From: DASUCS01 sp036275935
Lineage (GTDB): Bacteria; Actinomycetota; Acidimicrobiia; Acidimicrobiales; JACDCH01
Assembly: GCA_036275935.1 (NCBI GenBank)
Contig: DASUCS010000164.1
Span: forward strand, 1-18,191
Direction: 5' to 3'
DNA length: 18,191 bases
The position numbers and the translations under genes are program-made. Shown piece after piece: positions 8,041 to 13,796 of the stretch. Below the pieces are notes generated by a model. The model saw only the letters and a program-made list of their open reading frames with translations. It did no database searches and was not told where the DNA came from. Within the stretch, counting starts at the first letter, position 1; every line of letters begins with the position of its first letter.

Positions 8041-8409
8041 GACGTCATCGATGTCGAGCACGCCGATGGTGGTCGGCGGCCCGCTGATCGTGTGTGAGTT
8101 CACGTAGCGGATGCGCTCGTTGAGCGCGTCGACCAACTCGCGCACCTGCTTCTCCGTCGTGGCAGCTCTGATCTTGTCCAGCGTCTGATCGCGCTCGACC
8201 CGCAGCGACATCGCCGGCGGCGTGTAGGACACGTTCTCCCGCTTGAGCTTGTCCCGCACCCACCACATCTCGTCTCGGGTGCCGTCGACACCCTGCAACG
8301 GCTTGCCGTGGCCCGGAAGGTTCTCGAACTCGCCTCGCTCCTGGCCCTCGCGGATCTGCTGCTCGACCCACGATTCCCACTTCATCCCCGGAGGCTTGCG
8401 GTCGGCCAT
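8011..8409 (-). CDS. DUF1992 (DnaJC28-like conserved region) protein
   Basis: A 132-residue protein consisting essentially of the DUF1992 domain, the conserved region found in DnaJ homologue subfamily C member 28, here without a J domain. The hallmark WVEQQIREGQERGEF followed by ENLPGHGKPL lies near residues 13-37. LNERIRYVN and a Trp-Lys end close the domain. The molecular role of bacterial DUF1992 proteins is not established. No signal peptide or membrane segment is seen. ATG at 8409 is preferred because the conserved part begins a few residues later; the open frame continues upstream with low-complexity sequence unlike the family. The ribosome site is weak (GGTGG). CATGCT, a -10-like hexamer (8423-8418), lies just upstream. 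Confidence 0.85.
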   Translation of the reverse strand: MADRKPPGMKWESWVEQQIREGQERGEFENLPGHGKPLQGVDGTRDEMWWVRDKLKRENVSYTPPAMSLRVERDQTLDKIRAATTEKQVRELVDALNERIRYVNSHTISGPPTTIGVLDIDDVLRKWKAART

Positions 8410-8450
8410 GGGCCACCAGCATGACTCGTCTGGCGACGTAGGCGCAGGTG

Positions 8451-8463
8451 ATCGGCGTCCGAT
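8451..8463. promoter_or_regulatory. Short inverted repeat in the DUF1992/SGNH divergent gap
   Basis: ATCGG and CCGAT flank a 3-base centre (CGT) in the 72 bp between two divergent genes. The arms are only 5 bases, so chance is possible. The central position between two start codons is what would be expected of a regulator site. Confidence 0.2.
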
Positions 8464-8481
8464 TCGAGAACTACTGCCGCT

Positions 8482-9276
8482 GTGCGCCGCCGCCTCGCCA
8501 CGTGGATCGGTGCGGTGCTGACCGTTGGCGTGGTCATGGCCGGGGTGCACGTGGTCGGATCGTCTCGTGCGGCGGCCGGCGTGCGCACGAGTGCGCCGCG
8601 CGTTCAGCCGCAGCCGTCTCGTTCGGGCACGGTCCGCGCGCCGGCACTCGCCGCTTCACCCGCGCCGACGTCGACGTTGCCGGCTGAGGGTCCGACACCC
8701 ACGACCGCGGTCGCCCCGGCTTCCGAGTCGCCCTCGACTGACATCGTCACCGCGCAGCCGATCAGCTTCGTGACTTCCGACGAGCCCGCTGCCGCTGCGA
8801 CGCCGACGCGTGCCGTCGCTCTCTACGGCGACTCGCTCACGGTCATGGCCTGGGACCACTACCAGTGGATCACCGCCGACGACATCGCGACCGACGGGCA
8901 CATGTGGAACGGCACCGAGCTCGGTGACTGGCGAGACTCGATCCTCAGCAACCCGAACGACCGCCTCGTCCTCGCCCTCGGCACCAACGATGCACTGCGA
9001 GACGGCGCGGCGCCGTGGGCCGATCTGTTCAACAAGCTGCCGGCGTCGAAGTGCATCGTGTGGCCCAAGCCCTACGAGGGCGGAAGCAAGGTCAAGCTCT
9101 TCAACACGCAGATGATGGCCATCGTCGCGGCGCATCCGAACGTGCACGTGATCGATTGGAACGCACAAGTGCAGGCACATCCCGAGTGGGTGCAGTACGA
9201 CCACACGCACTACTTCCCGGACGGTTCGAATCAGTACGCCGAGATGTTGAGGCAAGCCGCGCTCACCTGTCCGTGA
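8482..9276 (+). CDS. Exported SGNH-hydrolase-like protein with a Pro/Ala/Thr-rich linker
   Basis: A 264-residue protein, unlike the neighbouring SEST-like enzyme in sequence. An N-terminal hydrophobic segment (about 8-26) after MRRR acts as signal peptide or anchor. A low-complexity Pro/Ala/Ser/Thr linker (about 30-108) of the kind found in cell-wall-spanning or surface proteins follows. The SGNH core begins at ALYGDSLT (113-120, Ser118), continues with ALGTND (165-170, Asn169) and ends with YDHTHYFPDG (239-248), where Asp240 and His243 make the DxxH pair. The core is compact (about 150 residues). Its substrate could be an acyl or acetyl group on a surface polymer, but that is inference. GTG 8482 is chosen because it gives the basic N-region; no ribosome site is evident. 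An 8 bp hairpin follows 11 bases after the stop. Confidence 0.82.
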   Translation: MRRRLATWIGAVLTVGVVMAGVHVVGSSRAAAGVRTSAPRVQPQPSRSGTVRAPALAASPAPTSTLPAEGPTPTTAVAPASESPSTDIVTAQPISFVTSDEPAAAATPTRAVALYGDSLTVMAWDHYQWITADDIATDGHMWNGTELGDWRDSILSNPNDRLVLALGTNDALRDGAAPWADLFNKLPASKCIVWPKPYEGGSKVKLFNTQMMAIVAAHPNVHVIDWNAQVQAHPEWVQYDHTHYFPDGSNQYAEMLRQAALTCP

Positions 9277-9287
9277 GCAGTGGGCGG

Positions 9288-9307
9288 CGCAGGGTGCTAA
9301 CCCTGCG
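9288..9307 (+). terminator. Perfect 8 bp hairpin between the SGNH and alpha/beta hydrolase genes
   Basis: CGCAGGGT (9288-9295), a 4-base loop GCTA, then ACCCTGCG (9300-9307): a perfect inverted repeat starting 11 bases after the SGNH stop. No U-tract follows, so it would be a non-canonical terminator. It ends two bases before the GTG of the next gene, and that gene's possible -10 element lies inside the loop and right arm. An alternative role is an operator or an element that hides the start codon on read-through transcripts. Confidence 0.45.
9298..9303 (+). promoter_or_regulatory. Possible leaderless -10 element of the hydrolase-LLM operon
   Basis: TAACCC sits six bases before GTG 9310 and keeps T1 and A2 of TANNNT. 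It lies within the 9288-9307 inverted repeat. No -35 hexamer is convincing. There is no ribosome site before this start, which favours a leaderless transcript. Confidence 0.3.
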
Positions 9308-9309
9308 TC

Positions 9310-10197
9310 GTGACTGATCATGTGATGCTCTCCGACGGCCGGCGTCTCGACGTCCGTGTCACTGGCCCTGCGGACGGCCTGCCGCTCGTGTTCCACCACG
9401 GCACACCAGGAGCGGCAACACCGATCCGCGCCCTCGAACGCGCGGCCCACGCGCGGGGCTTGCGGCTCGTGACGACATCGCGACCCGGCTACGGCGAGTC
9501 GACGCGCCAACCGGGTCGAGCAGTCATCGACGTCGTGGCAGATACTGCAGAAGTTCTCGCCGCGATCGGCGCGGACGAGTGCGTCGTGGCGGGATGGTCG
9601 GGCGGTGGACCGCACGCTCTCGCGTGCGCGGCGCGTCTGCCGATGGCGAAGGCGGTGCTCGTGATCTCCGGTGTCGCGCCCTATGACGCCGAGGGACTCG
9701 AGTGGATGGCAGGGATGGGCGAGGACAACGTCGCCGAGTTCGGTGCCGCTCTGCAGGGCGAAGTTCCGCTGCGCTCGTTCATGGACGCCGTCGGCCCGCA
9801 CCTGAAGGAGGTGACGGTCGAGGGCATCGTCGGGTCGCTGTCGTCGCTGCTGCCCGATGTCGACCGCGCGGTGTTGACCGACGAGTTCGGCGAGGACATG
9901 GCGGCCGGCTTCCACGAAGCGTTGCGCGTGAGCGTCGATGGTTGGCTCGACGACGACCTCGCGTTCGTCGCGTCGTGGGGTTTCGGTCTCGACGAGATCG
10001 CGACACCGGTCAGTGTGTGGCAGGGCTCGCTCGACCAGATGGTGCCGTTCGCCCACGGTGAATGGCTGGCCGCTCGTGTACCCGGCGCGGCGGTGCACCT
10101 CGAGCAGGGAGAAGGTCACCTCTCCATCGGCGTCGGTGCGATGGATCGCATGCTCGACGACTTGGTGCAGGCCGCCGCGGCGCGAGGTGGTGCGTGA
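9310..10197 (+). CDS. Alpha/beta-fold hydrolase
   Basis: A 295-residue alpha/beta hydrolase and first gene of a three-gene overlapping operon. The oxyanion-hole segment is FHHGTPG (28-34), the nucleophile elbow GWSGGG has Ser97, the acid is Asp242 in GSLDQMVP, and the general base is His270 in GEGHLS. A helical cap lies about 130-215. There is no signal peptide, so it is cytoplasmic. Family members hydrolyse esters, lactones or C-C bonds of ring-cleavage products; the motifs do not identify the substrate. The start is GTG 9310, giving MTDHVMLSDGRRLDV; a GTG and an ATG a few codons later are less likely starts. The stop TGA overlaps the next gene's ATG by one base (TGATG), so it is coupled to two F420-type oxidoreductases and probably shares their substrate pathway. 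Confidence 0.85.
   Translation: MTDHVMLSDGRRLDVRVTGPADGLPLVFHHGTPGAATPIRALERAAHARGLRLVTTSRPGYGESTRQPGRAVIDVVADTAEVLAAIGADECVVAGWSGGGPHALACAARLPMAKAVLVISGVAPYDAEGLEWMAGMGEDNVAEFGAALQGEVPLRSFMDAVGPHLKEVTVEGIVGSLSSLLPDVDRAVLTDEFGEDMAAGFHEALRVSVDGWLDDDLAFVASWGFGLDEIATPVSVWQGSLDQMVPFAHGEWLAARVPGAAVHLEQGEGHLSIGVGAMDRMLDDLVQAAAARGGA
10184..10190 (+). promoter_or_regulatory. Ribosome binding site of the first LLM oxidoreductase
   Basis: GAGGTGG lies inside the end of the hydrolase gene, six bases before ATG 10197. It supports that start over the in-frame GTG at 10194. Confidence 0.5.
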
Positions 10198-11039
10198 TGA
10201 AGCTCGGGCTGTTCAGCATGAACATGGGCCCGTGTGCCGAACCCGACACGCTGGCGACGACGGCGACCGCGGCGGAGGAGGCCGGCTTCGAGTCGTTGTG
10301 GGCCGGCGAGCACGTCGTGTTGCCGGACCCGCAGGTGCCGCCGTCGCCGATGGCGCCGCAAGATCCGGCGCTCGACCCGTTCCTGGCGTTGACGTGGGCT
10401 GCCGCGGCGACGCGCACGATCCGCCTCGCCACCGGGATCGTGATCCTGCCGCAGCGCAACCCGGTCGTGTTGGCCAAGCAGGTTGCGTCGCTCGACGTGC
10501 TCTCGGGCGGACGCTTCGACCTCGGCATCGGCGTCGGCTACCTGGAACCCGAGTTCCGAGCGATCGGCGCGAACTACGAGGACCGCGGCGCGGTGACGGA
10601 CGAGTTCCTCGAGGCGATGACGCATCTCTTCTACGACGAGCACCCGGAGTACCACGGTCGCTTCGTGGACTTCTCCGGTGTCGATGCGTATCCGCGTCCG
10701 GTGCAAGGACCGATCCCGATCGTGATCGGTGGTCACACGCCCGCTGCGTACCGCCGCGCCGTGGCGCGGGGCCACGGCTGGTACGGCTTCGCGATGACAC
10801 CCGAGACAACCGCGTCGTGTCTCGACGGGTTGCGCGTCGCGGCCGAACGCGTCGAACGTCCTGCCGCCCTCGGCGACCTCGAGATCACGATCACTCCTCG
10901 GGGGCGCCTCACCGCCGACACGGCCGCCGCATTCGCCGAGGCGGGCGTGCACCGACTGGTGCCGATGCCTGGACCGTCGGCGGACAGCGTGCGCGCCACG
11001 ATCGACTCCGCGGTCGCAGCCGTCGCCGGTCTCGGGTGA
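10197..11039 (+). CDS. LLM-class F420-dependent oxidoreductase (Rv2161c-like family)
   Basis: A 280-residue luciferase-like monooxygenase-superfamily enzyme, in a TIM-barrel family that mostly uses the deazaflavin F420 in actinobacteria. Seen in order: GLFSMNMGP (4-12), AEEAGFESLWAGEHVVLP (26-43), LATGIVILPQRNPVVLAKQVASLD (77-100) and the signature SGGRFDLGIGVGYLEPEFRAIG (103-124), followed by RGAVTDEFLEAM (130-141). The last two blocks match the pattern of the F420-dependent Rv2161c family. IPIVIGGHTPAA (173-184) is the usual late strand. It would oxidise or reduce a small organic substrate in the cytoplasm; the substrate is unknown. ATG 10197 follows a good ribosome site. The 3' end overlaps the next gene by four bases (GTGA). 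FMN use cannot be excluded from sequence. Confidence 0.88.
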   Translation: MKLGLFSMNMGPCAEPDTLATTATAAEEAGFESLWAGEHVVLPDPQVPPSPMAPQDPALDPFLALTWAAAATRTIRLATGIVILPQRNPVVLAKQVASLDVLSGGRFDLGIGVGYLEPEFRAIGANYEDRGAVTDEFLEAMTHLFYDEHPEYHGRFVDFSGVDAYPRPVQGPIPIVIGGHTPAAYRRAVARGHGWYGFAMTPETTASCLDGLRVAAERVERPAALGDLEITITPRGRLTADTAAAFAEAGVHRLVPMPGPSADSVRATIDSAVAAVAGLG

Positions 11040-11815
11040 CGTTGAAGGTCGATCTGCTCTTCGATCCGTTCGGCGCGCGCTGGTCGGATGTGCGGGCCGG
11101 CGCGATCGCCGCGGAGGAAGCGGGCTTCGACGGGGTGTGGACCTACGACCATCTCGCCGGCTCCGTGCATCGCGAGTCGCACGTGCTCGAGTGCTGGACG
11201 ACGTTGACCGCGATCGCTGCGGTCACTTCCCGCCTCGCGATCGGCCCGATGGTGCTCAACGTCGCGAACCGCTCGGCCGGAACGCTGGGTGTTGCCGCCG
11301 CGACGCTGCAGGAGATCAGCGGTGGACGGCTCTTGCTCGGTATCGGGGCAGGCGGTGGGCGTGACCTGCCGTATGCCCACGAGCAGAACGCGCTGGGACG
11401 TGATGTCCCTGATGACCGCGTGCGCCGAGCGAACGTCGAGTCCGCGATCGCGACGCTGCGCGAGGTGTGGACCGGTACCGTCGGCGGAGTGAGCGGCTTC
11501 CTTCGCCCGGATCTGCCACCACCGATCATCATCGGCGGCTTCGGCCCGAAGATGGCCGAGCTCGCGGGACGCGTTGCGGACGGCATCAACGTGCCGGGTG
11601 TAGGCGGCTCGCGGCAGCTGATCGAGATCGCTCGAGGCGCGCACACGCGAGCAGGCCGCGACCCTGACCGGTTCATCGTGACCGCGTCGGGCGGCGGTGA
11701 TGGGCGCCAGAAGCTCGAGCGCCTTGCAGACCTCGGTGTCGACCGTCTCGTCACGCTCGTTCGCCCGCCGTATGTCAACGACATCGAACGCGTGCACGCG
11801 GCGCTCGATCAGTAG
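11036..11815 (+). CDS. Second LLM-class oxidoreductase, probably F420-dependent
   Basis: A 259-residue luciferase-like superfamily protein, shorter than its neighbour and clearly divergent from it rather than a recent duplicate. Conserved blocks are VDLLFDPFGARWSDV near the N-terminus, AAEEAGFDGVWTYDHLAG, SRLAIGPMVLNVANRSAG, SGGRLLLGIGAGGG and, late, PPIIIGGFGPKMAELAGRVADGIN. Start GTG 11036 overlaps the previous stop (GTGA), so the gene is probably translated by re-initiation. Homologues begin just before the first beta strand, so the long open frame upstream is not part of it. Adjacent paired LLM genes may carry out successive steps or form a mixed complex; the sequence does not distinguish these. 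It ends 18 bases before the convergent toxin gene. Confidence 0.85.
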   Translation: MTLKVDLLFDPFGARWSDVRAGAIAAEEAGFDGVWTYDHLAGSVHRESHVLECWTTLTAIAAVTSRLAIGPMVLNVANRSAGTLGVAAATLQEISGGRLLLGIGAGGGRDLPYAHEQNALGRDVPDDRVRRANVESAIATLREVWTGTVGGVSGFLRPDLPPPIIIGGFGPKMAELAGRVADGINVPGVGGSRQLIEIARGAHTRAGRDPDRFIVTASGGGDGRQKLERLADLGVDRLVTLVRPPYVNDIERVHAALDQ

Positions 11816-11833
11816 GTCCGCGCATCGGGCTCC

Positions 11834-12154
11834 TCAGTACGCGATGTCGAGCGCGTAGCGGAGCGCCTGGTCGAGGAGCACCCGAGCGCGCGCTCCGAGG
11901 CGTCCGACCGGCTCGGTCTCGAGCAGCTGGATGGGGACGGTGATCAGGTTGTCGCAGTTGATCACACTGCGTTGAGGCAGGCCTTCTTTGCGCCCGACGA
12001 GCACCTCGGATCGGATGCCCCGGATGGTGCGGGTGATCGGTGCGCAGGTGATCGCGCTCAGCACGGCGACAGCAGCGTCGCGGGTGACGACGCAGACCGG
12101 TCGGCGACCGGCCGGTGGACCGAGATCGGCCCACACAACGTCGCCGCGTCTCAC
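11834..12154 (-). CDS. MazF/PemK-like toxin of a type II toxin-antitoxin pair
   Basis: A 106-residue MazF-fold protein, predicted to be an mRNA-cutting endoribonuclease held inactive by the antitoxin encoded just upstream. Matches to the family are the N-terminal RRGDVVWADLG, the segment GRRPVCVVTRD (16-26) with the conserved RP pair, CAPITRTIRG (37-46) with the Thr of PIT, and LPQRSVINCDNLITVP (59-74), where family members have the dimer-forming strand. LGARARVLLDQALRYALDI closes the fold. The length is typical (100-120). Start GTG 12154 overlaps the antitoxin stop in a GTGA, the standard coupled arrangement. The RNA recognition sequence cannot be predicted. The gene is intact, with no frameshift. 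Confidence 0.85.
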   Translation of the reverse strand: MRRGDVVWADLGPPAGRRPVCVVTRDAAVAVLSAITCAPITRTIRGIRSEVLVGRKEGLPQRSVINCDNLITVPIQLLETEPVGRLGARARVLLDQALRYALDIAY

Positions 12155-12396
12155 CAGTCGGGCGCGGTGGCTCGGGCGAGCCGAACCGCCGCTGTCACGA
12201 TCGCCGGATCCTGCGGTTGACGTCGGTACGCATCCTGCAGCGCGCGGTCGGCCGCGACGGCCTCAGCCGCCTCGAGGACGGCGGTCGCGCCGCGGCGCAG
12301 CAACTCCGATCGGCTGGTTCCTTGTTCGGCGGCGAGCCGGTCGAGGCGGTCGATCAGCTCGTCGTCCAGTTGGACCAAGACCTGCCGTCGCGACAT
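12151..12396 (-). CDS. Ribbon-helix-helix antitoxin paired with the MazF-like toxin
   Basis: An 81-residue ribbon-helix-helix (CopG/MazE-type) protein. The beta strand RRQVLVQLDDE (3-13) and helices IDRLDRLAAEQG and SRSELLRRGATAVLEAAE form the DNA-binding dimer. The C-terminal part (about 47-81) should wrap the toxin. It would neutralise the toxin and repress its own operon. In-frame starts exist at ATG 12414, ATG 12402 and ATG 12396. I prefer 12396 because homologues begin at SRRQ and a perfect TANNNT hexamer lies exactly six bases before it. The 12414 start would overlap an upstream stop in ATGA and has a possible GGTGA ribosome site, so it remains an alternative that adds six residues. Confidence 0.85.
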   Translation of the reverse strand: MSRRQVLVQLDDELIDRLDRLAAEQGTSRSELLRRGATAVLEAAEAVAADRALQDAYRRQPQDPAIVTAAVRLARATAPDW

Positions 12397-12399
12397 GGC

Positions 12400-12419
12400 C
12401 ATATGGTAGTTCATATGGT
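12400..12419 (-). promoter_or_regulatory. Candidate toxin-antitoxin operator and -10 element
   Basis: Two copies of CATATGGT (plus-strand 12400-12407 and 12412-12419) are separated by AGTT, giving a 12-base period. Each contains the palindrome CATATG. On the minus strand TACCAT (12408-12403), a perfect TANNNT -10, overlaps the proximal copy and ends six bases before the antitoxin ATG 12396. RHH antitoxins commonly bind short tandem repeats over their own promoter, so this fits autorepression. The -35 region is weak. Confidence 0.5.
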
Positions 12420-12599
12420 CCGATCACCGCTGGTGGCCGACCCTTTCTGTTCGAAGGCCAGCCCTGCCCGCCGCAGCAGCCCGTTGAAGGCGTCGCGCAT
12501 CAGCGACCCGTAGTCGTCGTCCGGGACGACGCGCCACCAGGCGCCCTGTGACAGTGAGCCGGTCGCCTGGTCGTGGCGCGGCGCGGCAGGATGGCGGCC

Positions 12600-13793
12600 A
12601 TGAAGCCTGGGGGCCCCGCGATCGACGTCCTCGACCGAGCGTTCTGGCAGCGGAACCCGCACGACGCGTGGACGTGGGCGCGGGCCAACGACCCCGTCCA
12701 CCGTGACGAACGTTCGGGGATCTGGTGCATCACCAAGCACGCCGACATCCAGTGGGTCGAGCGCCATGCCGACGCGTTCTCGTCCGACTCGTCGTACCGG
12801 CTCAACGAATCACCGGGCGAGTCGAACATGATCGCCAGCGACGATCCGGTGCACCTGCATCAGCGTCGTCTCGTCAACCGCCGCTTCACGCCGCGCGCGG
12901 TGAAGGACCAGTCCGACAAGATCGCCGACATGATCGACAAGCTCGTCGATCCGCTCACGCCGCAAGGGCGCACCGAGGTCATCAACGATCTGGCCGGCCA
13001 ACTGCCGGCGCGGTTCACGGCGTGGCTGCTCGGACTCGACGAGGACGAGTGGTGGCCGACGATGAAGGTGTGGAGCGAGCGGCTCATGCGCCTCGACGCG
13101 GCGATGATGGACGCCCAGGTGCTGATGGAGCTCGGCCCGACGCTCGGCGAGTTGATGGACTGCGTCGTGGCGCAGCACGAACAGCGTCAAGGTTGCCCGG
13201 TCGAAGGCGCCGGCCTCATGACGACGTGGGCCAACGCCACGATGCGCGACGGCACGCCGATGCCGACCGAGACGATGTTCCACGAGACCGGTCTGTTCGT
13301 CTCCGGCGGATCAGAGACCACGCGCACGGCAATTGCACACGGCCTACGCGCGTTCTGCGATCACAACGATCAGTGGGAGCGTGTCTTCGAGTCGCCGTCG
13401 CTGCTGCCGACCGCCGTCGACGAGGTCATCCGGTGGGTGACACCGCTCAACAACATGTTCCGCAAGGCGACGCATGACGTCGAGCTGCGCGACAAGACGA
13501 TCAAGGCGGGGGAGCGGGTGATGCTCGTGTATCCGTCCGCCAACCGCGACGAGGACGTCTTCGACGACCCGTTCACCTTCGACGTGACCCGCAACCCGAA
13601 CAACCACATCGCCTTCGGCTACGGCACCCACTTCTGCGTCGGCGCCAACTTCGCCCGCAAGGAGCTCGAGCTCCTCTTCGGCAAGCTCACCCGCGACTGG
13701 ACCAATCTGCGCGTCGTGACCGAACCCGACGTCGAGCTGAACCATTTCGCCCGCGCGGTGAAGTCCTTCGAGCTCGCCTTCGATCCTCGCTGA
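12600..13793 (+). CDS. Cytochrome P450 (bacterial class I type)
   Basis: A 397-residue soluble P450, a haem-thiolate monooxygenase that would take electrons from a ferredoxin and reductase encoded elsewhere. Motifs (numbered from ATG 12600): the C-helix HLHQRRLVNRRFTP (85-98); the I-helix oxygen-activating GLFVSGGSETT (231-241); the ExxR of the K-helix, Glu275-Arg278 in EVIRWVTP; the haem loop FGYGTHFCVG (339-348) with ligand Cys346. The general pattern resembles actinobacterial steroid or alkyl-chain P450s, but I cannot assign a CYP family or substrate. GTG 12573 and ATG 12591 are in-frame alternatives. ATG 12600 is preferred because AGGA (12588-12591) lies at ribosome-site distance and homologues begin near this point. 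The stop lies 3 bases from the stop of the convergent hydrolase gene. Confidence 0.9.
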   Translation: MKPGGPAIDVLDRAFWQRNPHDAWTWARANDPVHRDERSGIWCITKHADIQWVERHADAFSSDSSYRLNESPGESNMIASDDPVHLHQRRLVNRRFTPRAVKDQSDKIADMIDKLVDPLTPQGRTEVINDLAGQLPARFTAWLLGLDEDEWWPTMKVWSERLMRLDAAMMDAQVLMELGPTLGELMDCVVAQHEQRQGCPVEGAGLMTTWANATMRDGTPMPTETMFHETGLFVSGGSETTRTAIAHGLRAFCDHNDQWERVFESPSLLPTAVDEVIRWVTPLNNMFRKATHDVELRDKTIKAGERVMLVYPSANRDEDVFDDPFTFDVTRNPNNHIAFGYGTHFCVGANFARKELELLFGKLTRDWTNLRVVTEPDVELNHFARAVKSFELAFDPR

Positions 13794-13796
13794 GGT

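Noticed and set aside
8410..8550. N-terminal extension of the DUF1992 protein
   Set aside because: The added residues are low-complexity and overlap the start of the divergent SGNH-type gene.
8656..10119. A 487-codon minus-strand frame across the SGNH and alpha/beta hydrolase genes
   Set aside because: It spans two genes with intact catalytic motifs on the other strand, and its translation is Arg/His-rich and domain-free.
9938..11035. Long N-terminal extension of the second LLM oxidoreductase frame
   Set aside because: It is an out-of-frame shadow of the hydrolase and first LLM genes. The conserved LLM sequence begins at GTG 11036.
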